A stretch of DNA of 64,000 nt. Source: Actinomycetota bacterium (GTDB taxonomy: Bacteria > Actinomycetota > Acidimicrobiia > Acidimicrobiales > Microtrichaceae). The position numbers and the translations under genes are program-made. Numbering within the stretch: the first letter of the stretch is position 1; the number at the start of each line of letters is the position of its first letter. Below are positions 17,734 through 25,587 of this stretch, piece by piece. Location: NCBI GenBank assembly GCA_016703525.1, contig JADJBW010000018.1, positions 9,373-73,372 on the forward strand, given 5' to 3'. Under the pieces are notes generated by a model. The model saw only the letters and a list, made by a program, of their open reading frames with translations. It had not been told where the DNA came from and made no database searches.

Positions 17734-19348
17734 CGGCCCGGCGGTGCTCCGAGCCTTCGCCCGGCTGAAGGTCCGGCTGTTGCGGAACGGGTTCCGCCGC
17801 AGCGCGGAGTCCCCGTGGGCGCTGTTCGGCGCGATCGTCTCGATGGTCGCCGCCGTCGTCGCGGTGCTCGGCGCTGTGGGGTTCGCGGTGCTCGGTCGTC
17901 GCTGGCTCGCACCGGCCGACCGCGAGCTGGTGGCGATCCTGGCGACCTCGGGCCTCGTGCTCGGTTGGTGGTTCGGGCCGCTCGTCAGCGGCGGCGTCGA
18001 CGAGACGGTCGATCCGATGCGGCTCGTGCTGCTGCCGCTCGGGCGGCGCGACCTGTGGCTCGGGCAGGTGGTCGCGGGGTTCATCGGTCCGGCACCGGTG
18101 GTCGTCGCGAGTTGGATCGCGGCGATCGTCGCGGTCCAGGCGCGGTCGCTGGGATCGGCGGTCGCTGCGGTTCCCGCGGCGCTCACCGCGCTCGGCGTCG
18201 CGATGCTCGGGAGCCGCGCGCTCGCCGCGACCCTGGCGCTCATGAGTCGGAGCCGCCGCGGCGCCGACGTTGCGGCGCTGATCGCGGTCGTGGGTGCGGC
18301 GGCCGTCTTCGCCGCGGTGCAGATGGCGCGCCTGGTCACCCGATCGACGCTCGACTCGGCGGCCGACGTGCTGGCGTGGACCCCGCCCGGCGCCGCAGGC
18401 GCCGCCATCGTTGCTGCGGCGAGGCGCGAGTGGGGCGACGCCGCGTTGCGGCTCGGCGCGTTGTGGGCCTTCATCGCTGCGGCGGGCGCGGTGTGGTCAC
18501 GCCAACTGCGTCGCCTCATGTCGACGTCGGACCGCAGCAGCGGCGTTGTCGGAGCGCCCGGTGCCGGTGAATCCGCGTTGTTCGGCGGCTGGCGCCGCCT
18601 GCTGCCTCGCTCGCCCGGCGGCGCCGCGGTTGCGAAGGAACTCGTCTATCTGCGTCGCTCCCCGGGCCGGCGGGGATCGCTGCTCGCGGGCACCGTGCTC
18701 GGGCTCGCGTACGTCGCGGTGATCGTCACGCAGCTCGAGCTGGGGGTCCCCGCAGCGTTGGCGGCGCCGGTCGCCACGCTGTTCACACTGCAGTACTCCT
18801 CGAATCAGCTCGGTGTCGATCCTGCTGCCTTCTGGATCGAGGTGGTCGTCGGGCCGGAGCCGTCGGCGCGGTTCGCGGGACGGCAGGTGCTCGCGATCGC
18901 CGTGGTCGGGCTGCCGATGCTGGTCACCGCCGGGTTGTTGGTGGCGGTCGACGGCTCGTTGCGCAGCCTCGTCGTGGTGCTGGCGGTGATCCCGCCGACG
19001 ACGCTGGCGGTCGCCGGCGCCGGGTCGGCCGTCTCGCGTTGGTTCGTCACGCCGGTTCCGGACAGCGGCAACCCGTTCGCGAACCGGCAGGCGATGAAGG
19101 GCGCCGGGGTGCTGACAGCGCTCGGCGCGACGGTGTACCTCGCGGGTGTCGCCGCGGTGATCGCGCCGCTCGAGTGGGGGCTCTGGTGGGCTTCCGACGG
19201 CAGATGGGGCTGGTTCGCGGTGATCGCGGCGGCGGCGTGGATCGTCGACTGGCTGATCTGGAGGATCGGCACCCGCATCGCTCGAGCGCAGATCGGGGCG
19301 GTCGAGTTGTCGGTGCTCTCGCGGCTGGACCAGCGCGTCAACGTGTGA
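17726..19348 (+). CDS. ABC transporter permease (large ABC-2-like membrane protein)
   Basis: A 540-residue membrane protein starting at GTG 17726. It has about 12 hydrophobic segments, arranged in two similar halves (about 30-260 and 300-530), with a charged loop of about 60 residues between them. Its length and layout suit a full-length exporter permease working with the ATPase encoded just upstream. It has no ATPase or substrate-binding motif. It lies between the ChlI-like and VWA genes. The substrate cannot be inferred. Confidence 0.8.
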   Translation: MRDGPAVLRAFARLKVRLLRNGFRRSAESPWALFGAIVSMVAAVVAVLGAVGFAVLGRRWLAPADRELVAILATSGLVLGWWFGPLVSGGVDETVDPMRLVLLPLGRRDLWLGQVVAGFIGPAPVVVASWIAAIVAVQARSLGSAVAAVPAALTALGVAMLGSRALAATLALMSRSRRGADVAALIAVVGAAAVFAAVQMARLVTRSTLDSAADVLAWTPPGAAGAAIVAAARREWGDAALRLGALWAFIAAAGAVWSRQLRRLMSTSDRSSGVVGAPGAGESALFGGWRRLLPRSPGGAAVAKELVYLRRSPGRRGSLLAGTVLGLAYVAVIVTQLELGVPAALAAPVATLFTLQYSSNQLGVDPAAFWIEVVVGPEPSARFAGRQVLAIAVVGLPMLVTAGLLVAVDGSLRSLVVVLAVIPPTTLAVAGAGSAVSRWFVTPVPDSGNPFANRQAMKGAGVLTALGATVYLAGVAAVIAPLEWGLWWASDGRWGWFAVIAAAAWIVDWLIWRIGTRIARAQIGAVELSVLSRLDQRVNV

Positions 19349-19425
19349 CCGTTCTCCTCCTCCGAGGCCGAATCGGTTGACGCGCCGCCGCCGCCACGGC
19401 GCTGGTGGGCAGGTAGGTTGGCGCG

Positions 19426-21441
19426 ATGGCGACACCGCGCCGGTTCCGCTATTCGCCGTGGGACGGCACACAGCAGGGGTTCGACCTCGACGCGTTCGAC
19501 GTGCTGGAGAGCATGACCGACGACCTCCTGTACAACGGCGACGTGAATTCGGCGCTGCGCCGGATGCTGCAGGACGGCCTGACCGACCGCAACGGCGAGC
19601 GAATCGAGGGGTTGCGCGACCTGCTGGAGCGCGTGCGGCAACAACGCGCCGAGCGCCTCGCGTCGTCGCAGGTGAACGGGATGTTCGACGAGCTCGCCAC
19701 CGAGCTGCGCGACATCGTCGCCACGGAACACCGGGCGATCGACCGTGCGGTGAGCGATGCGTCCGAGTCGGGCAACGCCCGGCGACAGGATCTGACCTCC
19801 GCCGACGCGTTCGACCGTCGCATGCGGCTCGACCTGCTGCCCGACGATCTCGCGGGTCAGGTGCGATCGCTGCAGGACTACGACTTCACCTCGGCGGAGG
19901 CGGCCGAGCGGTTCGAGGCGCTCGTCGACGAACTCCGATCGCAACTGCTGCGTCAGACGGTCGATCAGATGTCGGACGCGATGGGTTCGATGGGTCCCGA
20001 GGAGCTGGCCCGCGTGAAGGACATGCTCGCCGCGTTGAACGAGATGCTGGCCGCGCGCGCACGGGGCGACGATCCGGATTTCGACGGGTTCATGGAGCGG
20101 TTCGGCGACTTCTTCCCCGAGAACCCGCAGACCCTCGACGAGCTCCTCGAGGTCATGGCGCGCCGCATGGCCGCCATGTCGGCCTTGATGAACTCGATGT
20201 CGCCGGAGCAGCGGGCGCAGCTCCAGGCGCTGTCCGACATGCTCTTGGAAGACCTCGACCTGCGCTGGCAGGTCGACCAACTGGGCAGCCAGCTCCGCCA
20301 GATGTTCCCGGATGCGGGATGGTCGCAGAGCTACGACTTCGAGGGAATCGACCCGCTCGATCTTCCCGGCGCGCTGTCGGCCATGACCGATCTCGCCGAT
20401 CTGGAGCGCATCGAGTCGATGCTGGCGGGTGCCGTGCAGCCGGGTGCTCTCGCCGAGGTCGACATCGACCGCGTGCGCGACCTGGTCGGTCCGGATGCGG
20501 CTCGGTCGCTGGAGCGCCTCAAGGATCTGACCGACGATCTGCGCCGAGCGGGCCTCATCGACGTCCACGAGGGCCGGTTGGAGCTCACGCCCGACGGCCT
20601 GCGTCGGCTCGGCCGGAACGCGCTGGCACAACTCTTCCGGAACCTGTCCCCCGACCTGCTGGGCGGGCACGAGACCGAACGCATCGGCGTCGGGCACGAG
20701 CGCACGTTCACCACCAAGGCGTACGAGTGGGGTGATCCGTTCCATCTCAACATCACGAGGACCCTGACGAACGCCGTCCGTCGGCGTGCGTTGGACGGCC
20801 GCGACGGCCCGGTCGAGTTGGCCGCGGAGGATTTCGAGATCGATCAGACCGAGCAGGCGGTGCGCTCGGCGACGGTGGTGATGCTGGATCTGTCGCTGTC
20901 GATGCCGATGCGCGACAACTTCCTGCCGGCGAAGCGGGTGGCGATGGCGCTGCACGCGTTGATCAGCATGCGGTACCCGCGCGCCTTCCTGGGCCTCGTC
21001 GGGTTCAGTCAGATCGCCCGCGTACTGAAACCTTCGGAGTTGCCCGAGGTCAGCTGGGACTTCGTGTACGGCACCAACATGGCGCACGGCTTTGCGCTCG
21101 CTCGGCGGATGCTGGCCCGAGAGCACGGGACCAAGCAGATTCTGATGATCACCGACGGCGAGCCGACGGCTCACCTCGACGCAGACGGCGAGCCGCGGTT
21201 CGCCTACCCGCCGGTGCGAGCGACGGTGGACGCGACGCTGCTCGAGGTGCGGCGCTGCACCGCGGACGGCATCCGCATCAACACCTTCATGCTCGACGCC
21301 GATCGCGGCCTCCAGCAGTTCGTCGAGCGGATGACTGCATTGAACCGGGGGAGGGCGTTCTTCACGACTCCTTCGAACCTGGGAGATTTCGTGCTGGTCG
21401 ACTTCTTGGAGCAGCGCCGGGCGGCCGTCCGAGATCGGTGA
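19426..21441 (+). CDS. VWA-domain protein (Rv0959 type), partner of the ChlI-like ATPase
   Basis: A 671-residue cytosolic protein. Residues 1-470 are helical and rich in charged residues, with a repeated pattern around residues 150-260 (MDQ, MGS, MLAALNEMLAAR). The C-terminal von Willebrand A domain begins near 480. Its metal-binding MIDAS motif is DLSLS (Asp 488), with a later TNMAH and MITDGEP completing the site. This matches the mycobacterial Rv0959 protein (about 670 residues), which pairs with an AAA+ ATPase. The function of the pair is not established. It follows the ABC permease gene after 77 bp. Confidence 0.82.
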   Translation: MATPRRFRYSPWDGTQQGFDLDAFDVLESMTDDLLYNGDVNSALRRMLQDGLTDRNGERIEGLRDLLERVRQQRAERLASSQVNGMFDELATELRDIVATEHRAIDRAVSDASESGNARRQDLTSADAFDRRMRLDLLPDDLAGQVRSLQDYDFTSAEAAERFEALVDELRSQLLRQTVDQMSDAMGSMGPEELARVKDMLAALNEMLAARARGDDPDFDGFMERFGDFFPENPQTLDELLEVMARRMAAMSALMNSMSPEQRAQLQALSDMLLEDLDLRWQVDQLGSQLRQMFPDAGWSQSYDFEGIDPLDLPGALSAMTDLADLERIESMLAGAVQPGALAEVDIDRVRDLVGPDAARSLERLKDLTDDLRRAGLIDVHEGRLELTPDGLRRLGRNALAQLFRNLSPDLLGGHETERIGVGHERTFTTKAYEWGDPFHLNITRTLTNAVRRRALDGRDGPVELAAEDFEIDQTEQAVRSATVVMLDLSLSMPMRDNFLPAKRVAMALHALISMRYPRAFLGLVGFSQIARVLKPSELPEVSWDFVYGTNMAHGFALARRMLAREHGTKQILMITDGEPTAHLDADGEPRFAYPPVRATVDATLLEVRRCTADGIRINTFMLDADRGLQQFVERMTALNRGRAFFTTPSNLGDFVLVDFLEQRRAAVRDR

Positions 21442-21520
21442 CAACCACAAAGAGTGGGCAGGCCGGCGAGATGAGTGAATTCGCCCTTGCGTTTCCCGGT
21501 CGTTCATACGATGATCTTGG

Positions 21521-21534
21521 TTACATCCATGTAA
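21521..21534. promoter_or_regulatory. Palindrome TTACAT-CC-ATGTAA upstream of whiB
   Basis: A perfect 6-bp inverted repeat with a 2-bp spacer, about 20 bp before the start codon at 21556. This AT-rich palindrome stands out in high-GC sequence and is the size of a dimeric regulator site. Which protein binds it is unknown. Confidence 0.4.
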
Positions 21535-21555
21535 TTCGTGCGGGAGACCCACCTG

Positions 21556-21837
21556 ATGGCCGGACAGAACAACCCAGTCGACGACCACTCTTGGCAGCTC
21601 GACGCCAATTGTCTCGGCGTGGACCCGGACCTGTTCTTCCCCGAACGCGGCGCCTCGACTCGCGAGGCCAAGGCGGTGTGTCACGGCTGCACCGTCCGCC
21701 TGGACTGCCTGGAGTACGCACTCGCCAACGGCGAGAAGTTCGGCATCTGGGGCGGGCTCAGCGAGCGCGAGCGCCGTCGCATCCGTCGCCAGCGCGCGCT
21801 CGCTCGGGCGGCCGCAGCTCGCAGCCAAACCGCCTGA
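21556..21837 (+). CDS. WhiB-family Fe-S transcription factor
   Basis: A 93-residue WhiB-like protein. The four [4Fe-4S] cysteines are in DANC, VCHGC (two) and DCLEYAL, followed by the conserved turn GIWGG and a basic C-terminus (RERRRIRRQRALARAA) for DNA binding. WhiB proteins are specific to actinobacteria and act with sigma factors. I use ATG 21556, 8 bases after CGGGAGA; an upstream in-frame extension to 21538 adds MRETHL. A palindrome lies just upstream. Which Wbl class it belongs to cannot be settled from sequence alone. Confidence 0.92.
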   Translation: MAGQNNPVDDHSWQLDANCLGVDPDLFFPERGASTREAKAVCHGCTVRLDCLEYALANGEKFGIWGGLSERERRRIRRQRALARAAAARSQTA

Positions 21838-21854
21838 GCGGTCGCGACGCGACC

Positions 21855-22442
21855 TCAGGTCGGCGCCGGACCGCCGTCGCTCGACCCGCAGCGGATGGTG
21901 CGCGTCGGAGTCACCACGACGTCGACGGGGACGTCCCACTCCTCGGTCGGGATCCGATCGACGAGCTGCTCGTCGTGCACGAACCCGACGAGGAGCGGCC
22001 TGGTCGCCGAGCGGAACGTGCGGTCGTACCAGCCGCCGCCCATGCCGAGGCGACGCCCGCAGGCGTCGAGTGCCACCGCCGGCACGATGACCAGGTCCGG
22101 GGTGTGGACGCCGCGGGTCGAGGCCATGGGTTCGCCGATGCCGTAGCGGTTCGCCTCGAGGGGTTCGCCGGGCGCCCAGGGACGAGGGTCGAGGCAGTCT
22201 TCGCCAAGGGCAGGCAGGGCGAGATGTCGACCGCGTGTCACCACCTCGCTCATGGCGTGCATCGGGTCGAGCTCGCCACGAACCGCCATGTAGCCCATCA
22301 CCGAGCGGGCGGCTGCGAACTCCGCGAGGTCGCATAACAGGCGACTCGCCCGAGCCGACCGGCGGCGCACCTCGTCACCCGGAAGGGCGCCGCGCCACGC
22401 CAGCATCCGTGTTCGAAGCTCGGCTCGATCCGGCGCTGACAT
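21855..22442 (-). CDS. 5-formyltetrahydrofolate cyclo-ligase
   Basis: A 195-residue enzyme converting 5-formyl-THF to 5,10-methenyl-THF with ATP. The family signature GMGGGWYDRTF lies near residue 133, with VIVPAVALDACGRRLG just before it and the VGFVHDEQLV strand after it. An N-terminal helix supplies RARELR-like basic residues for the ATP phosphates. It diverges from tatA (67 bp between starts) and faces the whiB gene. The length is typical. Confidence 0.88.
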   Translation of the reverse strand: MSAPDRAELRTRMLAWRGALPGDEVRRRSARASRLLCDLAEFAAARSVMGYMAVRGELDPMHAMSEVVTRGRHLALPALGEDCLDPRPWAPGEPLEANRYGIGEPMASTRGVHTPDLVIVPAVALDACGRRLGMGGGWYDRTFRSATRPLLVGFVHDEQLVDRIPTEEWDVPVDVVVTPTRTIRCGSSDGGPAPT

Positions 22443-22509
22443 CGACTCATCCTGCCATCGTCGGCCGCCGCGCTGACCGAGCGGCGGACTCGGGGGTTAG
22501 GCTGGCCAC

Positions 22510-22671
22510 ATGCAGGGAAGCGATTGGCTCATCGTCGGGTTGGCAGTGTTGGTGCTGTTCGGCGGCACCCAGATCCCCAAGCTCGCGCGCTCGCTTGGCC
22601 AGGCCCAGAAAGAGTTCAAGCAGGGCCTCAAGGAAGGCGCCGTCGAGGACGCCCCAACCGACGAGGCGTAA
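22510..22671 (+). CDS. tatA: Sec-independent protein translocase TatA
   Basis: A 53-residue protein. One N-terminal membrane helix (WLIVGLAVLVLFGG) is followed by the TatA hinge and amphipathic helix (TQIPKLARSLGQAQKEFKQGLKEG) and an acidic tail. TatA oligomers form the pore that exports folded proteins with twin-arginine signals. The usual F-G hinge is kept (LFGG). It stands alone, without tatB or tatC nearby, which is common in actinobacteria. The gene starts at ATG 22510. Confidence 0.88.
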   Translation: MQGSDWLIVGLAVLVLFGGTQIPKLARSLGQAQKEFKQGLKEGAVEDAPTDEA

Positions 22672-22731
22672 CGCCCCGCTGGCCTGCGGTCACCGAGCCA
22701 TCGGCGCGACGACCGGAGGGCGAGACGGCGC

Positions 22732-22998
22732 TCAGGCGACCGCGACCGGAACGCCGCGAGCGGCGAGCGCCCGGCGCTTGATGATCCGGCGGCGCTCCCG
22801 TTCGGAGCAGCCGCCCCAGACGCCGTGGTCGATGCGGTTGGTCAGGGCGTACTCGAGGCACGGCTCCTTGACGGGGCAGTCGCTGCAGATCCGACGGGCG
22901 ACTTCGACGCCGACCCCGTCGGAGGGGAAGAAGGTCGACGGCTCGCGCGATGCGCAGTTGCCCTCGGCCATCCAGTTGTCCTGTTCCATCGAGTCCAT
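22732..22998 (-). CDS. WhiB-family Fe-S transcription factor (WhiB2-like)
   Basis: An 88-residue WhiB-like protein. The [4Fe-4S] cysteines are in EGNC, ICSDC (two) and PCLEYAL, with GVWGG and a basic tail (SERERRRIIKRRALAARG) after them. The first codon at 22998 is ATG, 8 bases after GGAGG. The short N-terminus and PVKEPCLEYAL resemble the WhiB2/WhmD group, which controls cell division, but this is inference. Its upstream region holds several GAGAC/GTCTC repeats. Confidence 0.9.
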   Translation of the reverse strand: MDSMEQDNWMAEGNCASREPSTFFPSDGVGVEVARRICSDCPVKEPCLEYALTNRIDHGVWGGCSERERRRIIKRRALAARGVPVAVA

Positions 22999-23013
22999 CG
23001 CGCCGACCTCCTA

Positions 23014-23089
23014 CGTCTGCGTCCGGAGACGTGGCGAGCTTGTCGCCTGAGACCGTCGTTGCCAACCGTCGCTCTGAGATGCGTCTCAG
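23014..23089. promoter_or_regulatory. Cluster of GTCTC/GAGAC inverted repeats upstream of whiB and htrA
   Basis: ACGTCT and AGACGT (23014-23033, 8-bp spacer) form one inverted repeat, and CTGAGA-TGCG-TCTCAG (23074-23089) forms another, with a single GAGAC copy at about 23049. They lie between the divergent whiB (start 22998) and htrA (start 23276), in a 277-bp region with no gene. They look like operator sites; the factor is unknown. Confidence 0.45.
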
Positions 23090-23275
23090 TTCACCCCGGC
23101 GTTGCATCGGCATCGCGGGGCCTGCGATGGGCGATCGGCGACCCGCCCGGAGCGAGACGGGGCCGAACTGAAGTCGGTCACAGCGCAGCGGACGGGCCCG
23201 CGTTGGCGCGGGCCGGTTGCCGCGTACGCTCCAGCGAGAGTCGAGGCTCAGGAACCGGCGAAGAAGAGGCAGTGC

Positions 23276-24743
23276 ATGTACGACGACCGCGTCCCCAACA
23301 CCAACGACAGCGACCGCGCCGGCGGCGCCCCACCGGCGCCAGCACCGGTGTATCCGCCACCCGCCGGTCCGTCGACGGTCGGGTCTCCCCATGCAATACC
23401 CGGCTCGCCGCCCGCTGTCCCGACCGCCGCGATCCCTCAGACGCCGCCGTCGACCTGGTTGCCGCCGTCGGCTGGCCCGGGAACCGTCACGCCTGCGGCG
23501 CCACCGTCGGTGCCGTCGGCGTTCGAGCCGGCCGCGGGCGCTCGTTACGGCGCGGCGCCGCCGGTCACCCCGCCTCCCATGCCCCCGGCCGGTGCCCCGA
23601 CACCACTGGGCGGTTTGCCCCGGTCGGGGAGCATCGCGCCGGCCGGGCAGGCAAAGACCTTCTCGCTCCGAGGGCTGCTGGCGGCCGCGCTGATCGGTGC
23701 GCTCGTCGCATCGGGCGTGTCCGCGCTGATCTACACCTCGCTCGATCGCTCGGATGAGACCGTCGCATCCACTGCGGCGGCGGGCACGTGCCAGTCGACC
23801 GAGCCGCACGTTGGGGAGCGGTTCGCTCGACATCCAGGCGCTGCTCGACAAGGTTGGGCCGTCCGTCGTGGCGATCAAGACCGATCTGATCTCGTCGGGC
23901 GAGTCGGCGGGCTCCGGCATCGTGATCGATACCAAGGGCACGATCCTCACGAACGCCCACGTGATCGAGGGAGCGACCTCGATGAAGGTCCTTTTCAACG
24001 ACGGTGCCTCGCACGCGGCCAAGCTCGTCGGCTCGATTCCCGCTCGCGACATCGCGCTCATCCGGGTGACGGACTCCATCGCGACCGAGGCCGCCGACCT
24101 CGGCCTGTCGGCGGATCTGCAGGTCGGGGACGACGTCGTCGCCATCGGCAACGCACTCAACCTCGGGTCGGACCCGAGCGTCACCAAGGGGATCGTGTCC
24201 GCGCTCGATCGAACGTTGGACGCCGAGGGCGTGCAGCTCGACCAGCTGATCCAGACCGACGCTGCGATCAACCCGGGCAACTCGGGCGGCCCGCTCGTGA
24301 ACGCGGCCGGTCAGGTGGTCGGCATGAACACGGCGATCATCCAGAACTCCCAGAGCGTCGGGTTCTCGCTGTCGATCGACTCGCTCAAGCCGCTGATCGA
24401 GGACATCCTCGCCGGCAAGGGGACCATCGACGCGGACAGCGCGTTCCTCGGGGTCGTCACCACGAACGTGTCGGACCAGCCCGCCGCGATCCTGCGCCGC
24501 TTCGGGATCGACCTCGACAAGGGTGCCTTCGTCACCGAGGTGCAGTCGGGATCGGCCGCCGACGAGGCGGGCCTGCAGGCCGGCGACGTCATCACCAAGA
24601 TCGACGGCAAGGCGATCGACTCCAACCAGGACGTCGGGACGGCCATCCGCTCGAAGAAGCCCGGCGACGAGATCACCCTCGACATCTTCCGCGACGGCTC
24701 CGACACGTCGAGCAAGGCGACGCTGCAGCGTCGGGGTGGCTGA
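23276..24743 (+). CDS. HtrA/DegP-family serine protease with N-terminal Pro-rich region and PDZ (frameshifted)
   Basis: A membrane-anchored trypsin-like protease. The start is ATG 23276, after a GAAGAAGAGG site. Residues 1-130 are Pro/Ala-rich and cytosolic; a membrane helix follows at about 133-160. The protease domain then continues in another frame: LTNAHVIEG (His), PARDIALIRV (Asp) and NPGNSGGPL (Ser) supply the triad, and a C-terminal PDZ runs from FLGVVTTN to RDGSDT. The frames differ by one base near the G run at 23813-23816; removing one G gives HVGSGSLDIQ, joining TM and protease without loss. As sequenced, the product would be truncated. Actinobacterial HtrA proteins have this layout and act in envelope protein quality control. 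Confidence 0.8.
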
Positions 24744-24816
24744 CGGCGCCTCCCCGCAGCGGGCCCGGCGTGGCGCGTGCGCGCCGCTCTCGGCCACGCC
24801 CACCGGCGCGGGTAGC

Positions 24817-25122
24817 ATGACCGCCATGTCTGACCTTGTTGCCGACCCCACCGAACCCCCACGCGCGTCGGTGACCGTGGTGTACCTCGGTCCGGTCGCC
24901 CCCCACTGGGAGATCCGGTCGGACTTCGGTGAACGAGCCCTGGTCGACGAGTTCGACCGCCGGGCGCAGGCGCGACTCATGTTGATCCCGCCGCACGATC
25001 CGCAGTTCCGGCGCAACCGCGAGCGGGTCATCCGCGATGCGGAGCGCGAGAACATCCTGCTCTCGTGGGACCCCGAGGAGCTGGCCGACTCGGGTCCGCG
25101 CGAACCCCGCGAGTCGCGCTAG
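24817..25122 (+). CDS. Conserved hypothetical protein (about 100 residues)
   Basis: A small soluble protein. It has an N-terminal strand (SVTVVYLGPVAPHWEI), a central helix (ALVDEFDRRAQARLM) and a C-terminal charged helix (FRRNRERVIRDAERE) with a WDPEEL tail. Possible starts are ATG 24817 and ATG 24826, with no strong ribosome site. I do not recognise the family. It follows htrA on the same strand after about 73 bp. A 20-bp tandem duplication covers its stop codon. Confidence 0.55.
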   Translation: MTAMSDLVADPTEPPRASVTVVYLGPVAPHWEIRSDFGERALVDEFDRRAQARLMLIPPHDPQFRRNRERVIRDAERENILLSWDPEELADSGPREPRESR

Positions 25123-25150
25123 ATCGGCGCGAGTCGCGCTAGATCGGCGC
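25111..25150. repeat. Exact 20-bp tandem duplication at a stop codon
   Basis: GAGTCGCGCTAGATCGGCGC occurs at 25111-25130 and again at 25131-25150. The first copy holds the TAG stop of the small gene ending at 25122; the second lies between this gene and the convergent NUDIX gene. It looks like a recent slippage event. Confidence 0.9.
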
Positions 25151-25152
25151 GA

Positions 25153-25587
25153 TCAGACGGTGCGGCCCCGGCCCGCCATGCGCTTCGCGACCGCCTCCCG
25201 GTCGGGGGCATAGCTGAGCCGATCAAGCTCGTCGGAACCGAGCCAGGCCACCTCGTCGACCTCGCTGTTGGGGCGCCAGCGATCGGATGCCCCGGAGCCG
25301 TCGAAGGTGGTGGCTGCGAACCAGACCACGCGTTTCGCCCGCCCGCGCCGGTCGGTGTAGTAGCAGTCGGTCAGCCAGGCGCCGGCCTCGGCGATCACGC
25401 CGGTTTCCTCCTCGACCTCGCGTTCGGCCGCTTCGCGATAGGTCTCGCCGGGTTCCAGGTGGCCCTTCGGGAGTGACCAGTCGTTCTGCAGTGGTCGGTG
25501 GACCACGAGCACGCGGTCGTCGGCGTCGAGCACGACGATCCCAGCGGACTCGACGCCGACCGGATGCTTGGGTGCGGGAACGTTCAT
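25153..25587 (-). CDS. NUDIX hydrolase
   Basis: A 144-residue NUDIX protein. The NUDIX box GHLEPGETYREAAEREVEEE is complete, with the REVEEE metal ligands. It probably hydrolyses a nucleoside diphosphate linked to another moiety (dNTP, diadenosine polyphosphate or inositol pyrophosphate); the exact substrate is unknown. Its start ATG at 25587 overlaps the ppk1 stop (ATGA). In mycobacteria ppk1 and the NUDIX gene mutT1 are also adjacent, which supports a link to polyphosphate or nucleotide balance. No C-terminal histidine phosphatase domain, as in MutT1, is present. Confidence 0.88.
   Translation of the reverse strand: MNVPAPKHPVGVESAGIVVLDADDRVLVVHRPLQNDWSLPKGHLEPGETYREAAEREVEEETGVIAEAGAWLTDCYYTDRRGRAKRVVWFAATTFDGSGASDRWRPNSEVDEVAWLGSDELDRLSYAPDREAVAKRMAGRGRTV

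Noticed and set aside
18805..22335. Very long open frame on the minus strand across the VWA gene
   Set aside because: It is antisense to strongly supported genes (ABC permease end, VWA protein, WhiB) and shows only Arg/His-rich, low-complexity sequence with no domain. High GC produces such open antisense frames.
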